From contig JADGRC010000378.1 in assembly GCA_017881245.1 (NCBI GenBank), positions 1 to 42,382 on the forward strand: a stretch of DNA of 42,382 nt, given 5' to 3'. Below the pieces are notes generated by a model. It saw nothing but the letters and a program-made list of their open reading frames with translations, was not told the DNA's origin and did no database searches. This stretch comes from Pseudomonadota bacterium. Its GTDB lineage: Bacteria > Myxococcota_A > Polyangia > Fen-1088. Shown one piece after another: positions 17,136 through 25,063 of this stretch (the first letter of the stretch is position 1; the number at the start of each line of letters is the position of its first letter). Position numbers and translations under genes: made by a program.

Positions 17136-18249
17136 GTCGGTCTTTATAGATCCGGGGAACCCGCTTCGATATGCCACACAGAATCTCGTAGTTGATCGTG
17201 CCTGCCCAGCGCGCCAAATCATCAACGCCGATTCTCTGGAGACCGTCGCGGCCGATCAAAGTAACGGTGTCTCCCACCGAGACGTGCGGAACATCCGTTA
17301 GGTCTACCATCATCATATCCATGCACACCGCGCCGACGACCGGCGCGCGATGCCCCCGGACCAGGACCTCCGCGGACTCCACGTGACGGGGGTAACCATC
17401 CGCGTAACCGATCGGCAGCGTTCCGATTCGGCTGGGGCGTCGTGCCTGCCACCTTGCGCCATAGCTGACGGTCACGCCGGCGGAGATATCCCTGACGGCC
17501 ATCACGCGCGTCGAGAGGCGCAGCGCCGGTTCCAGTTCGGCAACCGCCACGACCGGCGACGGCATCGCGCCATAAAGGGCCAATCCGGGCCGAACGGCGT
17601 CCATCCTGGTGTCGGCAAGCCGAACCGCAGCGGCACTGTTCGCCGCGTGATTCGTCAGCGGCCCGAGTCCGCGCTTCACCGCCAGGTTCACGCAGGCGCG
17701 AAACCGCTGCAGCGCCGCCTCCGTCTCGTCGGCCGTCGGCCCGTCCGCGGTCGCGAAGTGCGTGCACAGCCCGGCCACCCGCACTCCGGGCAGCGTGGCG
17801 GCGTAATCGAGAAGCGCCGGAAAGGTCGTTGGGTCGACCCCGAGTCGGCTCATGCCCGTGTCCACCTTAATATGTACCTCGACCTGCCTGGCCCGGTCCG
17901 CGGCGGCCCGGGCGAACAACTCCAGATCTATCGGATCATAGATGACTGGCGTCAGACCCTCCTCGATGACCTGAGCGTGGCAATGATCGTAGAAGGCGCC
18001 GAGTACGACGATCGGTACGGTCACGCCGGCGGAACGCAGCTCCAGCCCCTCTTCCACCAGGGACACGGCCAGCGCCCCACAGCGATCGGACAGAGCCCGC
18101 GCCACGGACACGGCCCCGTGTCCGTACGCGTCCGCCTTGATCACCGCCCAGACGGCCGAGGGGGCGACCAGCGCGGAGAGCCGATCGAAATTGCGCTTGA
18201 TGACGGCCAGGTCCACCTCGGCCACAGTGGGACGAATCGACGTACGCAT
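17128..18249 (-). CDS. alr: Alanine racemase
   Basis: The 373-residue PLP enzyme interconverts L- and D-alanine for peptidoglycan. The PLP lysine is K38 in A-V-I-K-A-D-A-Y-G-H-G and the second catalytic base is Y263 in V-S-Y-G-A-R-W. The M-D-M-M-M-V-D-L-T-D motif is also present. The frame is open upstream to 18444, but that part has no family likeness and M-R-T-S-I-R-P-T-V-A-E-V-D-L is a normal Alr start. The gene overlaps mlaE, so cell-wall precursor synthesis and lipid transport appear co-transcribed. Confidence 0.95.
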   Translation of the reverse strand: MRTSIRPTVAEVDLAVIKRNFDRLSALVAPSAVWAVIKADAYGHGAVSVARALSDRCGALAVSLVEEGLELRSAGVTVPIVVLGAFYDHCHAQVIEEGLTPVIYDPIDLELFARAAADRARQVEVHIKVDTGMSRLGVDPTTFPALLDYAATLPGVRVAGLCTHFATADGPTADETEAALQRFRACVNLAVKRGLGPLTNHAANSAAAVRLADTRMDAVRPGLALYGAMPSPVVAVAELEPALRLSTRVMAVRDISAGVTVSYGARWQARRPSRIGTLPIGYADGYPRHVESAEVLVRGHRAPVVGAVCMDMMMVDLTDVPHVSVGDTVTLIGRDGLQRIGVDDLARWAGTINYEILCGISKRVPRIYKDRHE

Positions 18250-18451
18250 GTCGACCTGCGCGAACGGCACGAACCCATCGGAACCGACGGGGGTCGCAAC
18301 CGCCACGACCGACTCCGACCCCAAAGGACGGACGACCGGCAGGCCGTCCCCCGCCCGCACGTGTCCCGTCCGCTGATCTTCCGCGGTCTTTCGTCGAGTT
18401 GCCAACGCGTGGTCAGTTTCACCCCTCGGTCGGTCGAGCGTCAATTTCCAG

Positions 18452-18472
18452 GAGGAAAGGTTGAGGAAAGGT
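18452..18472. repeat. 10-bp direct repeat GAGGAAAGGT x2
   Basis: GAGGAAAGGT occurs at 18452-18461 and 18463-18472, one base apart, just after the stop codon of the Crp-family gene and before alr. Its meaning is unknown; chance is possible. Confidence 0.3.
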
Positions 18473-19212
18473 CAGGTGGCGGTGTCCATCGTCATCAAGC
18501 GCTGGCTGATGATCAACGTCCGACCGCGGGGCGTGATCAGGCCTCGCCGGGCCAGGTCGGACACGATCCGCGAGACGGTCTCGCGACAGGCACCAATGGA
18601 ATTCGCCATTTCTTGCTGGGTGGGCCGGTTGTGGACCACAACGCCATCCGGACCAGACTGTCCCCCCGCCTCGGCAAGGACCCGAAGGGCCCCGATGACC
18701 CGGCCCGGCACATCGGCCAACGCCAAGCCCGCAGCAAGGTGCTTGCTGCGTTCCAGGCGCGCCAACATCTGGGCCGCCACAGTCAGGGAAAGCGCGGGTA
18801 CAGCCTGCAGTTGCCCTAAAAAGGCCGGGCGGGTCAACGCGATCACCTCGGTCGGCTCGCAGGCTTCCCAGTCGTTCAAGAGTTGACGTTCAGGAACCAC
18901 GACGCTGTCAGCCAACAGATCTCCCCCGTGGAAAGTCTCCAACGTCACCTCGCGTCCAGAAGGCGATCGGCGAACCGCGCGCACGCGTCCCCCCAGAATG
19001 GCGAAGACATGGGTCGGTACCCTTCCCTCCTCGGCCAATAGGTCGCGCCGCGCGAAACGCCGAATCGCCGCGCCCGCGACCAGGGCAGACTGGGCCTCGA
19101 TCGGAAGCCCGGCGAGGACGGGGATCCGACCCATCGCTGAAAATTCCGGCGTGACCACGGGCGACGTCTTCGGGGAGCGTGAGCTGAAGTCAAGCGAGGC
19201 GGCTATAGACAT
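18472..19212 (-). CDS. Crp/Fnr family transcription regulator
   Basis: The 246-residue protein has an N-terminal cyclic-nucleotide-binding-like beta-roll (about residues 25-140: R-R-D-L-L-A-E-E-G, then R-V-R-A-V-R-R-S-P-S-G-R-E-V) and a C-terminal winged helix. The recognition-helix region is T-Q-Q-E-M-A-N-S-I-G-A-C-R-E-T-V-S-R, as in Crp/Fnr. No Fnr-type N-terminal cysteine cluster is present, so it does not look like an iron-sulfur oxygen sensor. ATG 19212 has a strong GGAGG Shine-Dalgarno. It leads a gene string containing alr and the mla genes, 222 nt upstream of alr, and may control them. Ligand unknown. Confidence 0.88.
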   Translation of the reverse strand: MSIAASLDFSSRSPKTSPVVTPEFSAMGRIPVLAGLPIEAQSALVAGAAIRRFARRDLLAEEGRVPTHVFAILGGRVRAVRRSPSGREVTLETFHGGDLLADSVVVPERQLLNDWEACEPTEVIALTRPAFLGQLQAVPALSLTVAAQMLARLERSKHLAAGLALADVPGRVIGALRVLAEAGGQSGPDGVVVHNRPTQQEMANSIGACRETVSRIVSDLARRGLITPRGRTLIISQRLMTMDTAT

Positions 19213-19310
19213 GGGACCTCCTTCGGATGGTTCCCCATGCTTCAGCAACTGTGGTGCCAACACTCGGCCCGGCCCCCGGAGCGCTTTACACCCGCCAAAC
19301 GGGTCGCTTG

Positions 19311-19327
19311 GTCACCTCCAGGGTGAC
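19311..19327. promoter_or_regulatory. candidate operator GTCACC-N5-GGTGAC
   Basis: A 6-bp inverted repeat with a 5-nt spacer, about 100 bp upstream of the Crp-family start. The size and spacing suit a dimeric helix-turn-helix regulator, possibly autoregulation, but the sequence is not a classic Crp or Fnr site. Confidence 0.35.
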
Positions 19328-19351
19328 GGAAACCACGGGATCGCGCTAAAA

Positions 19352-19369
19352 CACGACATCGAAGTCGTG
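19352..19369. promoter_or_regulatory. 18-bp near-palindrome CACGAC-N6-GTCGTG
   Basis: The arms are perfect and the centre A-TCGA-A is itself nearly symmetric. It lies about 140 bp upstream of the Crp-family start. A second regulator-binding site is possible. Confidence 0.3.
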
Positions 19370-19547
19370 GCCACGGCGCCACACAGGCCGTGAAAAACAT
19401 CCACGAGCATCGACGGCCCGGCTCCCCCTTTGGGGGCCCCCTCGAATTTCTGCCGTTGTGGTTGCCGATCCCCTGAAATCTGCCGCCAAAACTGCCTCAC
19501 CGGCGGTGAGGCGTCACACCTGACGGCACCGCGGACCGGTTCGGCCT

Positions 19548-19913
19548 TCAGGCCTTCCCTTTGGCCTTTGCCTTGGCCTTTTCGGCGCGACGATCGGCTC
19601 GGAACTTGTTGATCTTGGACTTGGGCAGGTCTTTGTGTTCCGAGCAGACCATCCCGAAGACCGGCGCCGCCCGGTTCTTACACCCCGGAACGGGGCAGTA
19701 CTGAATGGGAGGCTTCTTCCGCGGACGCCCCGGAGGTCGCCCGGGACCACGCGAGCCCGCTGGCCGCCCCGGGCCGCGCCGCGCCCCGATTCCCACGGCG
19801 GACAGCACCGCTTCGCGCGCCCGATCGAGCGCCTCCGATTCGAGGGCGCTGGTCAATTGGTCTACGAACTGCGAAACGATCGCTGCAATCGAACCAGAGC
19901 TCTGTCGCGGCAT
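19548..19913 (-). CDS. Small AT-hook / zinc-site basic DNA-binding protein
   Basis: The 121-residue protein has an N-terminal helical part (9-40), two AT-hook-like motifs (G-P-G-R-P-A-G at 47-53 and G-P-G-R-P-P-G-R-P-R-K at 56-66), then a possible zinc site made of C73, C78, C90 and H93, and a C-terminal Lys/Ala tail (A-K-A-K-A-K-G-K-A) like histone H1. Such proteins occur in myxobacteria and probably bind AT-rich minor groove or chromatin, but no function is established for this one. A GGAGG lies 12-13 nt before the ATG. A run of seven A lies further upstream on the coding strand. Confidence 0.75.
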   Translation of the reverse strand: MPRQSSGSIAAIVSQFVDQLTSALESEALDRAREAVLSAVGIGARRGPGRPAGSRGPGRPPGRPRKKPPIQYCPVPGCKNRAAPVFGMVCSEHKDLPKSKINKFRADRRAEKAKAKAKGKA

Positions 19914-20124
19914 TTCGGGGAACCTCCGTTGTTGAGTCGCGCAGACTAACGCCCAATTCCGGCCATTTCAATCCAACCGCGAACTTTTGCGCTTTTTTTG
20001 CGAATTCCGTGCGCGTCATCTAGGGGCCTTTTCAAACAAGGAATGCTTGTGCGTTTGGGTCGGTCGTGACAAATGAACCCAACCGGGCTCGGTTGGCGCG
20101 AATGTTGACTCTTGTATCCAATGT

Positions 20125-20155
20125 GAGGCAAATCGAGGACGCGAGGCAAATCGAG
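20125..20155. repeat. 13-bp direct repeat GAGGCAAATCGAG x2
   Basis: Exact copies at 20125-20137 and 20143-20155, spaced 18 bp apart, about 160 bp upstream of the GDT1 start. A TTGACT at 20105-20110 lies just upstream. Tandem sites suggest a regulator bound in direct orientation. Confidence 0.5.
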
Positions 20156-20221
20156 CCGTTTGGCGGGATGGTTCGTTTGCCGCGACAGTCTTGGTGGGTC
20201 GGGTCGGATATTGGAGTCCCT

Positions 20222-20242
20222 GCGGGCGCTTTAGGGGCCCGC
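20222..20242 (+). other. hairpin in the leader of the GDT1 gene
   Basis: GCGGGC, a 9-nt loop, GCCCGC. It lies 70-90 nt upstream of the start codon. There is no U-run, so it is not a typical terminator. Confidence 0.35.
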
Positions 20243-20313
20243 CGAGGTCACGCAAATTGTGTCGCGGACAGCAAGAACTCGATCATGGATATGACCACAA
20301 GGGAGGGCCTTGA

Positions 20314-20589
20314 ATGGACTGGAAGATACTGACTTCGACATTCGCCGCGGTTTTTGTCGCGGAGCTCGGTGACAAGACTCAGCTTGCCACGCTGTCAATG
20401 TCGGCGGGCACCACGTCTAAGTGGTCAGTCTTTGCGGGCTCGGCGGTTGCTCTTTGCGCAACCTCGGCCCTCGCGGTGTTGGCCGGCGGGCTGGTGTCGC
20501 GCATCATCTCGCCTGTGTGGCTGCGCCGCATCGCGGGTGGCGTATTCATCGCCCTCGGTGCCCTGTTCCTGCTGACTCGCGCCGATTGA
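20314..20589 (+). CDS. Half-size UPF0016/GDT1 family cation transporter
   Basis: The 91-residue membrane protein carries the family signature E-L-G-D-K-T-Q (17-23) within F-V-A-E-L-G-D-K-T-Q-L-A-T-L, followed by two more hydrophobic segments. GDT1/MneA relatives move Mn2+ or Ca2+ across membranes and normally have two copies of the motif in about 190 residues. This protein has one, so it should work as a dimer or with a second subunit, which is not encoded nearby. A GGAGGG Shine-Dalgarno precedes ATG 20314. It ends 1 nt before the convergent sthA stop. Confidence 0.88.
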   Translation: MDWKILTSTFAAVFVAELGDKTQLATLSMSAGTTSKWSVFAGSAVALCATSALAVLAGGLVSRIISPVWLRRIAGGVFIALGALFLLTRAD

Positions 20590-20590
20590 G

Positions 20591-21997
20591 TCAGCGAGGA
20601 CGGCGGGTCACCAAGTCCAAGGCCGCGACGCGATACGCCTCGGCAAGCGTCGGAAAATTGAAGATGTTCTCGACAAAGGCGTCGATCCCCATGCCCGCCA
20701 ACAACGCCATCTGTCCCACGTGTACCAGCTCGGTGGCGCCATCGCCGACAATATGGACGCCCAGTAACTTTCGCCCCGTCGGATCCGCGACCAGTTTCAA
20801 CAGGCCGTCCGTGATGCCGGAGATCTGACCGCGTGCCACCTCGTCGAAACGCGCCCGCCCCACCAGGTGGCCCCCACACCTGGAAGTGGCGTCCTCTTCA
20901 CCCAGGCCCACCGAGGCCATTTCTGGAATCGTGTAGATGCCGACGGGAATCATCTCGGCGGATTGTCCGGGCGGCAACCCCAGCGCCGCGGTCGCCGCGC
21001 GCCGCCCCTGTTCCATTGCCGTTGCCGCCAGTGACGGTGGACCAATCACGTCGCCGACAGCGTATATGTGGGGAACCACGGTTCGACAGAATTCGTCAAC
21101 GGCCAATAGTCCGCGTGAGGACGGGCCGAGTCCGGCGGCCGCCAGATTCAAATCTTCGATATTGGCCGCGCGTCCCTGAGCCACGAGCATCTTGTCCGTG
21201 GCGATCCGCTTGCCGCTGCCGAGCGTGGTTATAACCTGCGACACCCCGTCGAATTTCACATCGGCAATCGTCTCGGAGCCGAGATACGAACCGTCGGCAC
21301 GTGCGAAGGCTTCAACGAACTTTCCTACCAGCTCGGCGTCCATGAACTTCAGAGGCCGATCCGCCTTGTCAATCATCGTCACCTTCACCCCGAGCGCCGC
21401 GAAGATCGAAGCGTATTCGCTGGCGATGACCCCGCCGCCGAGAACGGTCAACGACGCCGGGAGGTACAACATCGACAGGACGGAATCACTGTCCAGAATG
21501 TTCTCGTGATCGATCTCGATGTCCGGAGGGCTCCGGGGACGGGAACCGCTGGCGATGAAGATGATGTCGGCCTGGAAACGAGTCCGCCCACCATCGACGG
21601 TCTGCATCTCGACGATGTGATCCGAAACGAACCGCGCGCGTCCATGGTGCCGCTCGATGCCGTTCCGATCGATCTGGCGCCCCATGTAAGCTACGTGGGC
21701 GCCGACCACCTCGTCGAGGTGGGTCATCAGGGCGGCCACCTCCATGCCTTGCCGCGGCTCCTGATCCTGCATCCCAGCAGTCCGCCGTGACCGCGTGATG
21801 TGCAGGGCGCTTTCACGCAGGGTCTTGCTGGGAATGGTTCCACGATGAACACATGCACCTCCGACGCCGCGCTCTTTTTCGATCATGACGACGTGCCGGC
21901 CCGCCTTGACCGCCGCCACCGCTGCCTTCTGCCCCGCCGGCCCGCTGCCGATGACCAGACAATCGCAACGGCGGACGTCGGGGTCGGCGTTGCTCAT
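20591..21997 (-). CDS. sthA: Soluble pyridine nucleotide transhydrogenase
   Basis: The 468-residue flavoprotein transfers hydride between NAD(H) and NADP(H). It has an N-terminal FAD motif G-S-G-P-A-G (17-22) and the sequence A-C-V-H-R-G-T-I-P-S-K-T-L-R. Residue C49 is present but the second redox Cys of lipoamide dehydrogenases is T54, which is the SthA pattern. A second Rossmann motif (V-L-G-G-G-V-I-A-S-E-Y) and a C-terminal dimerisation domain follow. ATG 21997 overlaps the stop of the upstream HDOD gene as ATGA, so both are probably one unit. Confidence 0.92.
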   Translation of the reverse strand: MSNADPDVRRCDCLVIGSGPAGQKAAVAAVKAGRHVVMIEKERGVGGACVHRGTIPSKTLRESALHITRSRRTAGMQDQEPRQGMEVAALMTHLDEVVGAHVAYMGRQIDRNGIERHHGRARFVSDHIVEMQTVDGGRTRFQADIIFIASGSRPRSPPDIEIDHENILDSDSVLSMLYLPASLTVLGGGVIASEYASIFAALGVKVTMIDKADRPLKFMDAELVGKFVEAFARADGSYLGSETIADVKFDGVSQVITTLGSGKRIATDKMLVAQGRAANIEDLNLAAAGLGPSSRGLLAVDEFCRTVVPHIYAVGDVIGPPSLAATAMEQGRRAATAALGLPPGQSAEMIPVGIYTIPEMASVGLGEEDATSRCGGHLVGRARFDEVARGQISGITDGLLKLVADPTGRKLLGVHIVGDGATELVHVGQMALLAGMGIDAFVENIFNFPTLAEAYRVAALDLVTRRPR

Positions 21998-22941
21998 GTG
22001 GTCATCGAATCGACGATGTCGGAGACCTTCGGACGTTTCGCGAGCAGGCCCAAGACGTCATCGGGATAAAGATTCAGATGTGCGAAGACCGGGTGGTCTC
22101 GCAGGGTGTCCTCGTCGAATCGGCCCGGCTCCGTCAGGTCGGTGGCCAAGCGATCCGCAAGGCAAGTAATCACCGCTTCCTGCGTGAATCCAGGCGTCAG
22201 TTCATAACAAGCATAGGTCGCGATCGCGGACACCACCGCGCCCGGCAACCCCCAGACCTCGGCGATGCGGAGACCGACGTCCGTGTGCAGTTCATCGAGC
22301 AACGCGAGCGCACTTGACCGCAGCCCCGCGCCGGCAACGACCGTGCCGTGCACCCCGCCCGATCCCTCCAGCATCCGCTGGACATCGACCACAACCTGCA
22401 GCAAGGCGGGTTTGCCAACGGCATGCAGCAGGCCACACAGGAACGCCGCCTCGACGTTCGAACGCCGAACCCGCGCGATCTCCTTGCCGAACAACGCCGA
22501 CGCGATGGCATGGCGCCAGAGCCGCTTCAAGTCTGCTTCGTACCCCGGGACCTTGAACGTCCCGCTCTGCATGGAGGCGACCAGAGCGATCTCGGTGACC
22601 GTGTTCAGGCCCAGACGGGCGACCGCCTGTTGTAGCGAAACGATGGGCATGCGTGGCAGGTAGGCGGCGGAATTCGCAATCCGGAGCACCTGCCCGGCCA
22701 ACGCCGGGTCCCGATGGATGAGGCCGGAGAGTTGCGCCGCGTCCGCGCCGGGGCTGGCCGCTAGCGTCAGGACCTGCCCCGCGATCTGGGGCAACAGCGG
22801 CAGATTGACCTTGCCGCCCGCCACCCGCCGCAGGACGTCCGCGCGTAGGGCCGCCCCCGCGTCGCTGGCCGTGGCGAAGCCCGCTCCGCCATCGGTGTCC
22901 AGTTTGTCCAAATCAATAGTCACGGCCGGCTGCGTCGTCAT
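21994..22941 (-). CDS. HDOD-domain signalling protein
   Basis: The 315-residue protein has one HDOD domain (about residues 40-240): V-N-L-P-L-L-P-Q-I, then R-D-P-A-L-A-G-Q-V-L-R-I-A-N-S-A-A-Y. The HD-like core is degenerate (L-L-H-A-V-G-K), as in the family, so hydrolase activity is not expected. HDOD proteins act in regulation of motility, stress or cell cycle, usually as binding platforms. ATG 22941 is preferred over a TTG at 23019 that would overlap the divergent kinase leader. It is paralogous to the HDOD part of the kinase fusion encoded divergently 84 bp away. Confidence 0.85.
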   Translation of the reverse strand: MTTQPAVTIDLDKLDTDGGAGFATASDAGAALRADVLRRVAGGKVNLPLLPQIAGQVLTLAASPGADAAQLSGLIHRDPALAGQVLRIANSAAYLPRMPIVSLQQAVARLGLNTVTEIALVASMQSGTFKVPGYEADLKRLWRHAIASALFGKEIARVRRSNVEAAFLCGLLHAVGKPALLQVVVDVQRMLEGSGGVHGTVVAGAGLRSSALALLDELHTDVGLRIAEVWGLPGAVVSAIATYACYELTPGFTQEAVITCLADRLATDLTEPGRFDEDTLRDHPVFAHLNLYPDDVLGLLAKRPKVSDIVDSMTT

Positions 22942-23025
22942 GAGCGATTGCACGTCATTTTTCTGTCGGAGAACGGGAACGAAACCTTTAGGAAGCCAGG
23001 CGAGAAACCGAATATCCAAGGAGAG

Positions 23026-25056
23026 ATGACGACGCTCCTTCAGGTTCGACCGCCGGTCGAGGCGGCGCCGCGGACGTCATCTGACATCGTGGTGGTCGGT
23101 GGCGAAAGCCTGGTCGGACGGAAGATTGGTTCGTACACGATTTTGGGTGAGCTCGGCCAGGGGGGAATGGGGTGTGTCTACCTGGCGGAGCACTCTCTCA
23201 TCGGTCGCAAGGCCGCCATCAAGGTCTTGAATCCAGACATCGCGTCCGACCCGGAAGTGGTGTCTCGTTTCTTCACCGAGGCCAGGGCCGTAAACGACAT
23301 CCGGCATCCCAACATCGTCGAGGTGACTGACTTCGGACAATTCGGATCGCTCCATTGCATCGTCATGGAGTTTCTGGAAGGCGAAACGCTAGCGGCGCGG
23401 CTGGGGCGTATTCGAACCTTCGACGAGCGATCCGTCGTGCACATCATGAAGCAATGCACCTCGGCCCTGGGCGCCGCCCACGAGCAAGGATTGGTCCACC
23501 GGGACATCAAACCGGAAAACATCTTCCTGCGCGCGCACACCGACTATCCAGACTTCGTCAAGGTGTTGGATTTTGGGATCGCCAAGTTGCTCGGCGCGCA
23601 GGCTTCCGTCGGACATCACACAAAGACGGGATCGGTCCTCGGCACGCCTTCGTACATGTCGCCCGAGCAATGCCTGGGAGAGGCAGCGCTCGACACACGC
23701 AGCGACGTTTATAGCCTGGGCGTCGTCATTTATCAGATGCTCACCGGACTTCTGCCATTCACGGGCGACACGCTGGGGCGCCTGATCGTCTGCCATGTCA
23801 ACGAGGCGCCCGTTCCCCCCAGCGTCGTGAACGCGACAGTGTCACGTCCGATGAACGATCTGGTGCTCCGCGCGATGCAGAAGGATCCCAATCACCGGTA
23901 TCAAAGCGCGCGCGACATGCGCGAGGCTTTGGAGCGCGTCCTTGGGCCATATTCCCGCATCGAGACGCCGATGTTCGGCGTCGACGCGCGCGGGGCGATC
24001 GCGCCGGCGATGGCCCACCCGAGGCCCGCGGGACAGACACGCGCCTCCCGGATGGCCCCGACAGCCAATCTCGGCCCGGCCCGACGAGCCACCCAGGGTG
24101 CCGAGCCTTCCGGGCGCCCCACACCGGTGACCTGCATTGATACCCGCGGCGTGATGGGGCCCGGGCCTTCCCATCCCGGGGCGGCCGGTGACGTGGCCAG
24201 TCGACTGACGGATATCGTGCTCGACCGTATCTCCGGAGGGCAGGTGGATCTACCGGACCTGCCTGGCCCGACGATTCGCTGCATCGACCTTGCAGCCCAC
24301 GGACGCCTGAGCTTCTCCGACGCCGCCAACATCATCAACGAAAGTCCCGGGCTTCGTTCCCGCGTGATGAAGTTGGCCAACAGCGCCGCCTTCCCCAGCT
24401 TGATGCCCGCCACCACGCTGGGCCTGGCGATCGGGCGGCTGGGCACGCAGGGCCTGTACAACGCCTTGATCGAGTTCGCCGCGCGCGAGACCCTCGAAGG
24501 ACGCCAAGCGCGCGTCAAGGAGGCCATGCGTCGCGTCTGGCCGCATGCATTGGGCACCGCGACCGTGGCGGCGGAATTGTGCCAGGTTCAAGGACAAAGC
24601 AGCCAAGGGGCCAATGGATACCTGGCCGGTCTGATGGCGCATATCGGCAGGCCGGTGGTGGGGGCTTTGCTGCTGGAGATCGAGCAGCAGATGCAACGAG
24701 CCGGCAGTCGTTCGCCGATTCCCGATGCGGCCTTCTTGGCGATCGTGGAGGCATCAGCTCCGATGGCTGGGGCGGCCGTGGCCCGTCGATGGGAGCTGTC
24801 CGGCGCCGTCGCGGAAGCCATCGGGAACGCCGGAAGTTGGAATGCGCGCGATCCCAAGTCGTTGTCAAACGCGGTCAGGTTCGCCGGCCTCGTCACGGGC
24901 CGACTGGGGCTGACAGTGGGCCTGTACAACGGCGCCGAGGCAGAGCGGTCGTTCGCCGAGGGACGGGCGCTCTTGAAGGTGGACGAAGTCGCGCTGAAAC
25001 GAATCACTCACGGCTTCAAGGAACGCATGACCGTGTTGGCCGGCATCCGCGGCTGA
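23026..25056 (+). CDS. Ser/Thr protein kinase-HDOD fusion
   Basis: The 676-residue protein starts at ATG 23026, which has an AAGGAG Shine-Dalgarno. The kinase domain (about 37-310) is complete: glycine loop G-Q-G-G-M-G (44-49), K66, H-R-D-I-K-P-E-N (158-165), D-F-G (182-184), S-P-E-Q and D-V-Y-S-L-G. A Pro/Ala-rich linker (about 315-395) contains a duplicated motif (T-P-x4-D-x-R-G-x2-x-P). An HDOD domain follows (about 400-600: V-D-L-P-D-L-P, then S-P-G-L-R-S-R-V-M-K-L-A-N-S-A-A-F). The kinase should phosphorylate Ser/Thr using ATP; partners are unknown. No transmembrane segment is seen, so it is cytoplasmic. The divergent stand-alone HDOD gene suggests a functional pair. Confidence 0.9.
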   Translation: MTTLLQVRPPVEAAPRTSSDIVVVGGESLVGRKIGSYTILGELGQGGMGCVYLAEHSLIGRKAAIKVLNPDIASDPEVVSRFFTEARAVNDIRHPNIVEVTDFGQFGSLHCIVMEFLEGETLAARLGRIRTFDERSVVHIMKQCTSALGAAHEQGLVHRDIKPENIFLRAHTDYPDFVKVLDFGIAKLLGAQASVGHHTKTGSVLGTPSYMSPEQCLGEAALDTRSDVYSLGVVIYQMLTGLLPFTGDTLGRLIVCHVNEAPVPPSVVNATVSRPMNDLVLRAMQKDPNHRYQSARDMREALERVLGPYSRIETPMFGVDARGAIAPAMAHPRPAGQTRASRMAPTANLGPARRATQGAEPSGRPTPVTCIDTRGVMGPGPSHPGAAGDVASRLTDIVLDRISGGQVDLPDLPGPTIRCIDLAAHGRLSFSDAANIINESPGLRSRVMKLANSAAFPSLMPATTLGLAIGRLGTQGLYNALIEFAARETLEGRQARVKEAMRRVWPHALGTATVAAELCQVQGQSSQGANGYLAGLMAHIGRPVVGALLLEIEQQMQRAGSRSPIPDAAFLAIVEASAPMAGAAVARRWELSGAVAEAIGNAGSWNARDPKSLSNAVRFAGLVTGRLGLTVGLYNGAEAERSFAEGRALLKVDEVALKRITHGFKERMTVLAGIRG

Positions 25057-25063
25057 CGGCCAG

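Larger units (their letters stand above)
19213..19547. other. intergenic region with two dyads upstream of the Crp-family gene
   Basis: This 335-bp gap separates the AT-hook gene from the Crp-family gene. No gene was found in it. It holds the dyads at 19311-19327 and 19352-19369, and a CCCCC-TTT-GGGGG hairpin near 19422-19434. Confidence 0.5.
19914..20313. other. intergenic region between the AT-hook gene and the GDT1 gene
   Basis: No gene could be supported in this 400-bp stretch. It is less GC-rich than the surroundings and contains a 13-bp direct repeat (20125-20155) and a hairpin (20222-20242). It should contain both divergent promoters. Confidence 0.5.

Noticed and set aside
18250-18444. 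N-terminal extension of alanine racemase from TTG 18444
   Set aside because: The extra 65 residues have no family likeness and no Shine-Dalgarno; ATG 18249 gives the normal length.
19420-19440. CCCCC-TTT-GGGGG as terminator of the AT-hook gene
   Set aside because: There is no U-run directly after the stem on the gene strand and the location is more than 100 nt after the stop.
20060-20313. Manganese riboswitch (yybP-ykoY type) upstream of the GDT1 gene
   Set aside because: The conserved loop sequences of that riboswitch were not found; only an ordinary hairpin and direct repeats are visible.
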